Below, piece after piece: positions 1 through 6,811 of a stretch of DNA of 42,537 bases. Where the stretch lies: contig CAOJBY010000029.1 in assembly GCA_948330435.1 (NCBI GenBank), positions 1 through 42,537 of the forward strand, read 5' to 3'. This stretch comes from an uncultured Lachnoclostridium sp. Lineage in GTDB: Bacteria; Bacillota; Clostridia; Lachnospirales; Lachnospiraceae. Positions within the stretch are counted from its first letter, which is position 1, and the number at the start of each line of letters is the position of its first letter. The translations under genes and the position numbers were made by a program. A model generated the notes under the pieces. The model was not told where the DNA came from and made no database searches. It worked only from the letters and a program-made list of their open reading frames with translations.

Positions 1-93
1 TCTTCAGCGTTTATATTTAGATTTGCGATTTGACGCATCGCCTGCGGATAGCTTCACCAGCTGCGAGACCCCCGTCGAAACCAGTACAAGCCC
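1..93 (-). ncRNA. ssrA: tmRNA (ssrA), 5' part only, cut by window edge
   Basis: Read on the minus strand, this stretch starts GGGCTTGTACTGG and continues TTTCGACGGGGGTC, the conserved 5' end of tmRNA that forms half of its tRNA-like domain. It ends in AAATATAAACGCTGAAGA, which matches the start of the tag-reading frame (resume codon GCU, then GAA and so on, as in the AE... tags of Firmicutes). tmRNA rescues ribosomes stalled on broken mRNA and tags the nascent peptide for proteolysis. The rest of the tag, the pseudoknots and the 3' acceptor end lie outside the window. The mature 5' end is placed at about position 93 by analogy; RNase P would remove a short leader. Confidence 0.85.
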
Positions 94-116
94 TTGTAGG
101 GTAAGTCTGTTTCTAT

Positions 117-145
117 AGTATATCCCGAAAGAATGAATTTTGCAA
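117..145 (-). promoter_or_regulatory. promoter of ssrA
   Basis: On the minus strand there is a -35 TTGCAA (140-145), a 17-bp spacer and a -10 TATACT (117-122). The expected transcription start near 110 leaves a 5' leader of about 17 nt before the mature tmRNA end, as expected for a precursor processed by RNase P. Confidence 0.65.
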
Positions 146-192
146 GCTTTTTTGTGTGCATTTTTCCGTCCGCCCCCTCATGGTGTATCCAT

Positions 193-342
193 GATAAAGT
201 GTCAAACCTGACTTCCCAATCCGGCTCGTCCGTGCTAAGCTATGTGTATGACGCTTACGGAATACCAGCTGTTGGGAATGGTGATAGATTAAAAGGGGGA
301 AAGGGGAAAACAAAAAATTCAATGTACTCTGTTGCCGGATGA
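193..342 (+). pseudogene. Rhs/YD-repeat protein C-terminal remnant
   Basis: The frame containing VSNLTSQSGSSVLSYVYDAYG resembles the repeat of Rhs/YD-repeat proteins, in which a segment of the form LTD.SGNV...Y.YDAYG recurs. Only about one repeat is left. It is followed by a low-complexity lysine/glycine stretch and a stop at 340-342. Upstream in the same frame is the ssrA promoter region, with no signal peptide or start context, so this is not an intact gene. Rhs proteins are large polymorphic toxins whose C-terminus carries a toxin with an immunity gene just downstream, which fits the small genes that follow. The repeat resemblance is visible; the degradation is inferred. Confidence 0.5.
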
Positions 343-387
343 TTTGGAGTTGGTGATACAATAGAAAAAGAGAGAGATCTATATAAT

Positions 388-818
388 ATGCATGATTACA
401 TAATTACTTTTTATAATGTAGATTTAAAAAACAAAACTATTGAGACATGTGCAGAAGATATGGCTAAGGAGCATACAAGTAGATTTTTTACATAAGAAGT
501 TTTAACGCATTCATTTCAAACAATTTTGGAATGCAATATAATACTAGATATTTATGAAAGCAAGATAGAAGACTTTATCAAAGAAAATGCAAATATTCAG
601 GTGTTTTGATATTGATTTGAATAAAGATGAGGTTGATGATAAGATAGCTGTTTTTATTGGTCCCTTTTTTTCTGCCACCACTGAGGGAAATTTATATTTT
701 GGAAGAAATGGAGAATGGGTTTTATAAAATTAAAATATTAGAAGACCAAACGGTAGTGGAACTTATTTATGATAAAAAAAAGAAAGAATATGAGATGCAT
801 TTGATGGATATAAAATAA
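388..818 (+). pseudogene. degenerate small protein gene, possible former immunity gene
   Basis: Starting at the ATG at 388 the frame reads MHDYIITFYNVDLKNKTIET and so on, with an in-frame TAA near codon 36. It runs on to about position 608, then continues in a second frame (FDIDLNKDEVDDKIAVFIG) and in a third (KIKILEDQTVVELIYDKKKK), ending with TAA at 816-818. Two frameshifts and one nonsense codon therefore break what looks like one protein of about 140 residues. The composition is AT-rich and unlike the core genes downstream. The position between an Rhs remnant and other small orphan genes suggests an immunity gene, but I recognise no family. Sequencing errors are an alternative explanation for the shifts. 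Confidence 0.45.
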
Positions 819-836
819 GTTTGATTAGGGGGTAAA

Positions 837-1265
837 ATGGAAGCATCAATAACATTAAATTGTAGTAATTATTCTTCAGATATAATAGCTGTTTTGCAGG
901 CGTTTCAACAGATTGGTTGGAGTATAGATAATGGACATGGTGAAGTTGAATTTTTGCCTTTAGGTGATAATGGTATGTATGACTGGGTACGTGAAAAAAT
1001 ATCATTAACTAAACTATATGATATTTTCTCAAATAAAATCGCTAATAAGGAACTAATAGGAATTAATTTATTTTATAGCAATATGGCGGGAATTACTTTT
1101 TTGGCAGATAACACAGAACAAATTATGCTGAGCCTGGCAATAGAGCGAAAAATAATTAAGGGAAGATATACAGATTTGGTTTGGTACATTGAAAACATTA
1201 TATATAGGCTTTTGGATATTGGAGTTAATATCACTTCTTATGAACTGCAGGAGTACGAGGACTGA
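837..1265 (+). CDS. small hypothetical protein, immunity-like by context
   Basis: This is a 142-residue soluble protein without signal peptide or membrane segments, starting at ATG 837 behind a good AGGGGG ribosome binding site. I do not recognise a domain. It begins MEASITLNCSNYSSDIIAVL, has acidic and aromatic-rich stretches (WSIDNGHGEVEF, YDWVREKISL) and ends YELQEYED. Size, low GC, lack of a signal sequence and position downstream of an Rhs remnant match orphan immunity proteins of polymorphic toxin loci, which bind and neutralise a cognate toxin domain in the cytoplasm. The function is an inference from context only. Confidence 0.55.
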   Translation: MEASITLNCSNYSSDIIAVLQAFQQIGWSIDNGHGEVEFLPLGDNGMYDWVREKISLTKLYDIFSNKIANKELIGINLFYSNMAGITFLADNTEQIMLSLAIERKIIKGRYTDLVWYIENIIYRLLDIGVNITSYELQEYED

Positions 1266-1323
1266 TTGAAGCAAAGAGAGCAATGTGGAGAATTATTTGT
1301 TAAGCATTGCATTTATTCATAAT

Positions 1324-1406
1324 CTGGAAATAGAAACGGGAAAGCCCGTTATCACTTCCCAAAATGCCATGGATTTTTCAAAGCTTTCGGCGTTTCTTAT
1401 TTCCAG
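1324..1406. repeat. imperfect palindrome with nested hairpin
   Basis: The arms at 1324-1338 (CTGGAAATAGAAACG) and 1391-1406 (reverse complement CTGGAAATAAGAAACG) differ by a single inserted base. Inside lies a perfect small hairpin, AACGGG-AAAG-CCCGTT. It sits alone between two small AT-rich genes. It may be a MITE-like remnant, a folded RNA, or the relic of a minus-strand coding fragment, since a short open minus frame crosses it. It lacks a T-run directly after the stem, so it is not an ordinary terminator. Confidence 0.4.
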
Positions 1407-1472
1407 TTTTCGGATGGCATAGCGGCTTGAACTTTCTTTCGGAATTTAATAATGTTAGGAGGGAACACTTAT

Positions 1473-1883
1473 ATGCAATGGCTAATTCTAATTGGAGATG
1501 AAGATTTCAACCTTAATACATTAAAATCAGTAAAACATAAGGGATATACCAGATGTTATGATGTGCCAGGAATAGTGGGAAGATACTGTGTTGAGTTTGA
1601 ACAGGAGCATATATTTTATGATTTTGATTTAGATGTTGGAGCGTTTGCAGAGGACTTAAGCAAAGTGCCATATAAAAACCCACATTTCATTATGATGATA
1701 TATAAATCCGAAGAGCTTGTTAAACACATATTAAAACTAAAAGATTTTCCTAATAAGATTTACGTAAATAATGATTATGGATTGGTCTTACCTCTGAAAG
1801 AATTTATAGAAATAGGTATGCCGCTAAATGAAGAAGAAACAAAGGCTTATATTTCAGATAGTGATAAGTTAATAAATCTTTAG
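1473..1883 (+). CDS. small hypothetical protein, immunity-like by context
   Basis: This is a 136-residue soluble protein. The ATG at 1473 is preferred because AGGAGGG (1457-1463) lies 9 nt upstream; a farther in-frame ATG at 1452 precedes that ribosome binding site. The protein starts MQWLILIGDEDFNLNTLKS and is rich in aromatic and acidic residues (YCVEFEQEHIFYDFDLD). No signal peptide or membrane segment is seen. No family is recognised with certainty. With its neighbour at 837 it fits a small array of orphan immunity genes next to an Rhs remnant. The low GC content marks it as likely acquired DNA. Confidence 0.6.
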   Translation: MQWLILIGDEDFNLNTLKSVKHKGYTRCYDVPGIVGRYCVEFEQEHIFYDFDLDVGAFAEDLSKVPYKNPHFIMMIYKSEELVKHILKLKDFPNKIYVNNDYGLVLPLKEFIEIGMPLNEEETKAYISDSDKLINL

Positions 1884-1909
1884 GATTGGGGTAAGGATAC
1901 GGACTAGCA

Positions 1910-1942
1910 TGTAAACATCTTGCAAACAGCCTGTAAACATTG
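1910..1942 (+). promoter_or_regulatory. three tandem 11-bp direct repeats, likely response-regulator boxes
   Basis: TGTAAACATCT (1910-1920), TGCAAACAGCC (1921-1931) and TGTAAACATTG (1932-1942) lie head to tail with an 11-bp period. The core is TGYAAACA. Direct repeats at one helical turn, just upstream of a poor -35, are the usual layout of OmpR/PhoB-type activator sites. The regulator is not identified. Confidence 0.55.
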
Positions 1943-1953
1943 TCCCCGGCAGC

Positions 1954-1982
1954 TTCCATTCGCTGGATGAATCAAGTATAAT
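1954..1982 (+). promoter_or_regulatory. promoter of the lipoprotein gene
   Basis: A perfect -10 TATAAT (1977-1982) sits 17 bp after a weak -35 TTCCAT (1954-1959). The weak -35 and the direct repeats ending 11 bp upstream suggest an activator-dependent promoter. Confidence 0.5.
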
Positions 1983-2016
1983 GAATCCAACGACGAATTG
2001 GGAGGAATCTTTTTTT

Positions 2017-2607
2017 ATGAAACGATTATCTACTTTACTATTTATTTTATTAAGCATACAGATATGCGGATGTTCTGATACGGTATCAAAAGCGGAAGAG
2101 TCCACACCGCCTGTAGCAGAGTCTCAGGAATCAGAGACCGGGGAGCCTGATGAAGAAGCCCCTGATGACGGCAACAACCTGCCTGCAGAGCCAGAGAAAG
2201 CGGCTTCCCAAGAAGAACCAGTAACGGCAACTGCTGACGGTTATTACAGTGTTGCAACAAATATATCTTCGGTTGATGTAGAAAGCTATGCGGCTACAGT
2301 TAAGCAGCAGTTTTTACAGCAGGACTGGCCTGCGATTGCAGAGAAAATCGCATATCCCATTACCATATCTGACACTACATACAACAGCAGTACGGAATTC
2401 ATTGATGCATCCAAGAACTTTGACAGCAGTTTAGACGAAGACTTTTTTGAGGCTCTTGAAGAAGAGGACTGTAAGGAAATGTTTTGCAATTGGCAGGGGA
2501 TTATGCTTGGAGAGACCGGTCAGATTTGGATAAATGAAGTTTTAGATGAGGAATATACGTCCCAGGGCTTAATGATCACGGCCATTAATGACTTGATAAA
2601 AAAGTAG
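2017..2607 (+). CDS. small secreted lipoprotein
   Basis: The 196-residue product starts at ATG 2017, behind GGAGG at 2001-2005. It has a lipoprotein signal peptide: MKRLSTLLFILLSIQ followed by lipobox ICGC, so it should be anchored in the outer leaflet of the membrane. A long acidic, proline-rich linker (about residues 20-70, rich in E, P, S) leads to a C-terminal domain of about 115 residues (SYAATVKQQFLQQDW to the end). That domain resembles NTF2/SnoaL-like folds found in many clostridial lipoproteins; this fold guess is tentative. The gene has its own promoter and terminator. The direct repeats upstream suggest induction by a two-component system, perhaps as an envelope-stress or surface protein. 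Confidence 0.7.
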   Translation: MKRLSTLLFILLSIQICGCSDTVSKAEESTPPVAESQESETGEPDEEAPDDGNNLPAEPEKAASQEEPVTATADGYYSVATNISSVDVESYAATVKQQFLQQDWPAIAEKIAYPITISDTTYNSSTEFIDASKNFDSSLDEDFFEALEEEDCKEMFCNWQGIMLGETGQIWINEVLDEEYTSQGLMITAINDLIKK

Positions 2608-2685
2608 TCGAGTTCAGCCTGAATGACAGAAATTCCGTGGAAAAAGAATCACAACCAAGTATAACAGATACCTTGTATGAACAGT

Positions 2686-2720
2686 AGAGAATGCCGCTTC
2701 CGGCAAGGACGGCATTCTCT
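2686..2720 (+). terminator. Rho-independent terminator after the lipoprotein gene
   Basis: The stem AGAGAATGCC (2686-2695) pairs perfectly with GGCATTCTCT (2711-2720) over a 15-nt loop, and is followed by GCTGTTTTCTTTTT. Confidence 0.7.
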
Positions 2721-2765
2721 GCTGTTTTCTTTTTGAAAATCTTACATTCCCCCCTGTTTTGTAAA

Positions 2766-2793
2766 TTGTATTTGCCCAGTAATTTGCTAAAAT
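2766..2793 (+). promoter_or_regulatory. candidate promoter of the fatty acid synthesis operon
   Basis: TTGTAT (2766-2771), a 16-bp spacer and TAAAAT (2788-2793) lie about 100 bp before fabH. The match is moderate and no clear FapR- or FabT-type palindrome is seen around it. Confidence 0.4.
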
Positions 2794-2891
2794 CTAAATC
2801 AGCCAATTCAAAAGAAGCAGCCGGGAGCCGATCATCCGCATTCTGTGATTCTTAAGAAGCTGGCGGTAAATGCAGATAACAGAGGTATGAG

Positions 2892-3890
2892 ATGACTGGA
2901 ATAATCAAGGGAACAGGAGCTTATGTACCACAATATATGCTGGAAAATCAAGATCTGGAGAAGCTTGTGGAGACCAGTGACGAGTGGATTCAGGAGAGAA
3001 CCGGTATACAAAGGCGGCATATCGCAAAAGAGGATACCGCAGTCTCCATGGCCGTAAAAGCAGCGGCGGAAGCACTTAAGCAGGCAAAACTTACATCGGA
3101 ACAGATCGATATGATTCTGGTATCCACCATGTCACCGGAGAAAGTAATGCCATGCACAGCCTGCCAGGTTCAGGAGAAAATCGGGGCTTCCCACGCAGTA
3201 TGCTTTGACTTAAATGCAGCCTGCAGCGGATTCATCATGGCATATGCCACCGCATGTGCGTACATAGAAGCCGGAATATTTCAAAATATCCTTGTGATTG
3301 GCAGCGAATGCCTGTCACACGTCACCGATTGGAGTGACCGGGGAACCTGCATTTTATTTGGGGACGGAGCCGGTGCGGCAGTAGTCACAGTGGATCGGGA
3401 GCAGCAACCGACCATTCCGGTGCTCTGCTCCGACGGAGCAAAGGGCGAAGCCCTAACCCTGAATAGCGGACAGAAGCAGAATCCGATATTCGGAACCTCC
3501 ATAAAAGAGAATGACTCATCTCGTTTCATCCAAATGGACGGCCAGGCCATATTCAAATTCGCAGCCAGAAAGGTGCCGGAAGCCATTGAAGAGGTTCTGC
3601 AACGAAACAGGCTGAGAAAAGGCGATATCAAATACTATGTACTTCATCAGGCCAACAAGCGGATTGTGGAAGCAGTGGCAAAAAGGATCGGAGAGCCTGC
3701 CTACAAATTCCCCATGAACATGCAGGAATACGGCAATACCTCCTCCGCCAGCATTCCCATTCTGCTTCGGGAAATGCAGGAAAAAAACATGCTGCATCCG
3801 GGCGACCGGCTTGTACTTGCAGGTTTCGGCGGCGGCCTTACCTGGGGAGCCGTCATCGTTACATGGAGACAAGGAGATGTCGCAAAATAA
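2892..3890 (+). CDS. fabH: beta-ketoacyl-ACP synthase III
   Basis: KAS III condenses acetyl-CoA or a branched short acyl-CoA with malonyl-ACP, the first step of fatty acid elongation. At 332 residues it has the usual length. The catalytic triad is visible: Cys111 in NAACSGF, His252 in VLHQANKR and Asn282 in EYGNTSSAS. The C-terminal glycine-rich GFGGGLTWGA is typical. It is the first gene of the fab-acc operon and ends 52 nt before acpP. A short AGAGG ribosome binding site precedes the ATG at 2892, so the start is acceptable though the site is weak. Soluble, cytoplasmic. Confidence 0.95.
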   Translation: MTGIIKGTGAYVPQYMLENQDLEKLVETSDEWIQERTGIQRRHIAKEDTAVSMAVKAAAEALKQAKLTSEQIDMILVSTMSPEKVMPCTACQVQEKIGASHAVCFDLNAACSGFIMAYATACAYIEAGIFQNILVIGSECLSHVTDWSDRGTCILFGDGAGAAVVTVDREQQPTIPVLCSDGAKGEALTLNSGQKQNPIFGTSIKENDSSRFIQMDGQAIFKFAARKVPEAIEEVLQRNRLRKGDIKYYVLHQANKRIVEAVAKRIGEPAYKFPMNMQEYGNTSSASIPILLREMQEKNMLHPGDRLVLAGFGGGLTWGAVIVTWRQGDVAK

Positions 3891-3942
3891 GACATCCCCT
3901 TGATTTGAGGGTCAAAATCACACAGAAAAAGGAGAAAAAATC

Positions 3943-4170
3943 ATGTTTGAAGAAATTAAAGCAATCGTAGCAGACAATCTGGGAGTAGACGAGGACAGCA
4001 TTACCATGGAATCTTCCTTTAAAGAAGATCTGAATGCAGACTCACTGGACTTGTTTGAAATGGTCATGGCACTGGAGGAAAATTACGGAGTTGAGATTCC
4101 CTCAGAGGACCTGGAGAAACTCCTGACCGTCTCCGATGTAATCAATTATGTAGAAAGTCACAAAGAATAA
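3943..4170 (+). CDS. acpP: acyl carrier protein
   Basis: This 75-residue, very acidic protein carries the growing acyl chain on a 4'-phosphopantetheine arm. The attachment site is Ser34 in the DSL motif (LNADSLDLFEMVMALEE). The length and the helix II pattern are typical of ACP. A strong AAGGAG site precedes the ATG at 3943. It lies between fabH and fabK, so it is made together with its partner enzymes. Confidence 0.96.
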   Translation: MFEEIKAIVADNLGVDEDSITMESSFKEDLNADSLDLFEMVMALEENYGVEIPSEDLEKLLTVSDVINYVESHKE

Positions 4171-4190
4171 GCAAAAGGCAGGACAGAACA

Positions 4191-5129
4191 ATGCAGACAG
4201 AATTAACCAGTCTATTGGGGACGAGGTATCCGATTATCCAGGGCGGAATGGCATGGGTTGCAGAGTATCATCTGGCGGCGGCCGTGTCACAGGCAGGGGG
4301 ATTGGGAATCATCGGTGCGGCAAATGCACCGGCAGAGTGGGTAAGAGACCAGATTCGCAAGACAAAAGAACTGACCGATAAGCCCTTTGGCGTCAATGTA
4401 ATGCTCATGAGTCCTTATGCAGACCACGTGGCACAGGTCGTCGCAGAGGAGGGCGTAGCTGTGGTAACCACCGGTGCGGGGAATCCCGAAAAGTATATGG
4501 AGCAGTGGAAGAACAGGAGTATAAAAGTCATTCCCGTGGTAGCGTCCGTGGCTCTGGCAAAGAGAATGGAACGAAGCGGAGCCGACGCAGTAGTGGCAGA
4601 GGGCTGTGAATCCGGCGGTCATGTGGGAGAGAGCACAACCATGGCCCTGGTTCCCCAGGTAGCAGATGCGGTAACCATCCCGGTCATTGCGGCAGGCGGC
4701 ATCGCAGACGGAAGAGGGATTGCGGCGGCCCTGATGCTGGGAGCCAAAGGCGTACAGATGGGAACACGCTTTGTCGTCACAAAGGAATGCCAGGTACATG
4801 AAAACTACAAGGAAAAGGTCATAAAGGCAAAGGACATTGACACAAGGGTCACCGGAAGAAGTACCGGTCATCCCGTGCGGACCTTACGAAATGAAATGAC
4901 GAAAAAGTACCTGGAACTGGAAAGCAAGGGAGCAACACTGGAAGAGCTGGAATATCTCACCCTGGGAGCTTTGAGAAAGGCAGTCCAGGAGGGGGACGTA
5001 AAAAACGGCAGCGTCATGTCCGGACAGATTGCAGGCCTTGTAAAAGAAGAGATGACCTGTCAGGAATTAATCGAGAGCCTTGTAAAAGAGGCAGACAGTC
5101 TTTTGATAGGAGCAAAAAATTATGCGTAA
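4191..5129 (+). CDS. fabK: enoyl-ACP reductase II (FMN-dependent)
   Basis: FabK reduces trans-2-enoyl-ACP to acyl-ACP with NAD(P)H and FMN, the last step of each elongation cycle, and replaces FabI in many Firmicutes. At 312 residues it has the family length. Seen are the N-terminal YPIIQGGMAWVA, the catalytic-type His144 in CESGGHVGE (the same number as in pneumococcal FabK), and the phosphate-binding IPVIAAGGIADGRG and GVQMGTRFV. It sits inside the fab operon and overlaps fabD by 8 nt, implying coupled translation. FabK enzymes are generally insensitive to triclosan. Confidence 0.93.
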   Translation: MQTELTSLLGTRYPIIQGGMAWVAEYHLAAAVSQAGGLGIIGAANAPAEWVRDQIRKTKELTDKPFGVNVMLMSPYADHVAQVVAEEGVAVVTTGAGNPEKYMEQWKNRSIKVIPVVASVALAKRMERSGADAVVAEGCESGGHVGESTTMALVPQVADAVTIPVIAAGGIADGRGIAAALMLGAKGVQMGTRFVVTKECQVHENYKEKVIKAKDIDTRVTGRSTGHPVRTLRNEMTKKYLELESKGATLEELEYLTLGALRKAVQEGDVKNGSVMSGQIAGLVKEEMTCQELIESLVKEADSLLIGAKNYA

Positions 5130-6042
5130 GCTGGCATTTATTTATCCGGGCCAGGGGGCACAGATAGCGGGCATGGGAGCCGATTTTTACGAAAACAGCC
5201 AACGGGCAGGAGAACTCTTTGACAAAGCAGAGGAAGTACTTGGATTTGACTTGAAGAAGATCTGCTTTGAAGAGGATGAACGGCTCCACCAGACAGAATA
5301 TACGCAGCCTGCCATGGTGACGGTGTGTCTTGCCATGACCCGTGTGTTAAAAGATCAGGGAATCCGGCCGGATGTGACAGCCGGGTTGAGCCTGGGCGAA
5401 TATGCGGCCATCGCAGCGGCGGGGGCCTTTGAGGAACTGGACGCTATTCGCCTGGTGCGAAAGCGGGGAATCCTTATGGAGCATGCCGTTCCCAAAGGAG
5501 AGGGAGCCATGTGTGCCGTATTGGGAATGGGCGGCGATGATGTGGAGCGAGCAATCCGGGAGATCCCGGATGTAACCATTGCCAACTACAACTGCCCCGG
5601 CCAGATTGTCATAACCGGCAAAACAGAAGCGGTAAAAGATGCCGCAGAACAGTTAAAAGCGGCAGGTGCCAGGAGGACACTTTTCTTAAATGTCAGTGGT
5701 CCCTTTCATTCCCCGTTTCTGCGTACGGCAGGGGAAGAACTGAAAAAAGAGATCGAGAAGATACAGATTCACCCCTTAAGCATTCCCTATGTGGCAAATG
5801 TCACGGCACAAAAGGTGGAGAATCCGGATGAGATCTGCCCGCTTCTCTCCAAGGGAGTGTATTCCCCGGTAAAATGGCAGCAAAGTGTGGAGTACATGAT
5901 TGCAGAGGGCATAGATACCTTTGTAGAAATCGGGCCGGGAAAGACGTTGTCCGGCTTTATGAAGAAAATAAACCCCCAGGTATCCATGCATCACATTTCC
6001 TCCTGGGAGGATATAGAGAAAGTGGCAGGTGAACTATGTTAA
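5122..6042 (+). CDS. fabD: malonyl-CoA:ACP transacylase
   Basis: FabD moves malonyl from CoA to ACP, supplying the extender for FabH and FabF. The 306-residue protein shows the N-terminal FIYPGQGAQ, the nucleophile Ser90 in GLSLGEYAA, the active-site Arg in VRKRG, His196 in SGPFHSPF, and the C-terminal EIGPGKTLSGF. It overlaps fabK by 8 nt and fabG by 7 nt, so all three are probably translationally coupled. Confidence 0.95.
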   Translation: MRKLAFIYPGQGAQIAGMGADFYENSQRAGELFDKAEEVLGFDLKKICFEEDERLHQTEYTQPAMVTVCLAMTRVLKDQGIRPDVTAGLSLGEYAAIAAAGAFEELDAIRLVRKRGILMEHAVPKGEGAMCAVLGMGGDDVERAIREIPDVTIANYNCPGQIVITGKTEAVKDAAEQLKAAGARRTLFLNVSGPFHSPFLRTAGEELKKEIEKIQIHPLSIPYVANVTAQKVENPDEICPLLSKGVYSPVKWQQSVEYMIAEGIDTFVEIGPGKTLSGFMKKINPQVSMHHISSWEDIEKVAGELC

Positions 6043-6776
6043 AGGATAAAACAGCCATCGTGACAGGGGCATCTAGGGGGATCGGAAGAGCCATTGCCCT
6101 GGAACTGGCAAAAAAGGGTGCTTATGTAATAGTGAATTACAACGGTTCCCAAAAGGCGGCGGAGGAAACAGTAAAAGCCGTAGAAGAAATCGGGGGCAGG
6201 GGAGAAGCCTGCCAGTGTGATGTGTCAGACTATGAAGCCTGTGAGAAGTTCATCGGCCATGTAATGGAGGAGCACGGCAGAGTTGACATTCTTGTAAACA
6301 ATGCGGGAATCACGAGAGACAATCTGCTGATGCGAATGTCAGAGGAAGACTTTGATCAGGTACTGAACACCAACCTAAAGGGAGCCTTTCACACCATGCG
6401 TCTGGTATCCCGGCATATGCTGAAGCAGAGAAGCGGCCGGATCATCAATATGGCATCCGTCGTAGGCGTTGCCGGAAATGCAGGGCAGGTCAATTATGCG
6501 GCTTCCAAGGCGGGGGTGATCGGCATGACAAAATCCGCCGCAAAGGAGCTTGCAAGCCGGGGGATTACGGTAAATGCAGTAGCTCCGGGATTTATTGAGA
6601 CCGACATGACCGGAAAGCTTAGCGATAAGGTAAAGGATCAGGCAGTCGGCCAGATTCCTCTGGGCAAATTCGGAAGACCGGAGGATGTGGCAAAGACCGT
6701 GGCATTTCTGGCTTCCGATGATGCAGGCTATATTACCGGCCAGGTCATTCACGTAGACGGCGGCATGGTGATGTAA
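6036..6776 (+). CDS. fabG: 3-oxoacyl-ACP reductase
   Basis: This NADPH-dependent reductase of the short-chain dehydrogenase family converts 3-oxoacyl-ACP to 3-hydroxyacyl-ACP. At 246 residues it has the family length. The cofactor motif TGASRGIG (residues 10-17), the NNAG motif (88-91) and the catalytic Ser141, Tyr154 and Lys158 (YAASK) are all present. The ending ITGQVIHVDGGMVM is diagnostic for FabG. The gene overlaps fabD and is followed by fabF. Confidence 0.95.
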   Translation: MLKDKTAIVTGASRGIGRAIALELAKKGAYVIVNYNGSQKAAEETVKAVEEIGGRGEACQCDVSDYEACEKFIGHVMEEHGRVDILVNNAGITRDNLLMRMSEEDFDQVLNTNLKGAFHTMRLVSRHMLKQRSGRIINMASVVGVAGNAGQVNYAASKAGVIGMTKSAAKELASRGITVNAVAPGFIETDMTGKLSDKVKDQAVGQIPLGKFGRPEDVAKTVAFLASDDAGYITGQVIHVDGGMVM

Positions 6777-6811
6777 GAGGGATTGCAGAACTGGAATATA
6801 GAGGATTGAAA

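Noticed and set aside
133..342. 69-codon plus-strand frame as an intact gene
   Set aside because: Its first third is the reverse strand of the ssrA promoter region; only an Rhs-like repeat fragment is meaningful, so it is listed as a remnant.
1910..1942. Short CRISPR array
   Set aside because: The three 11-bp units are contiguous with no spacers; regulatory boxes explain them better. No CRISPR repeats were seen elsewhere.
4287..4871. 194-codon minus-strand frame within fabK
   Set aside because: It is antisense to a well-supported gene, with cysteine/histidine-rich composition typical of shadow frames and no start context.
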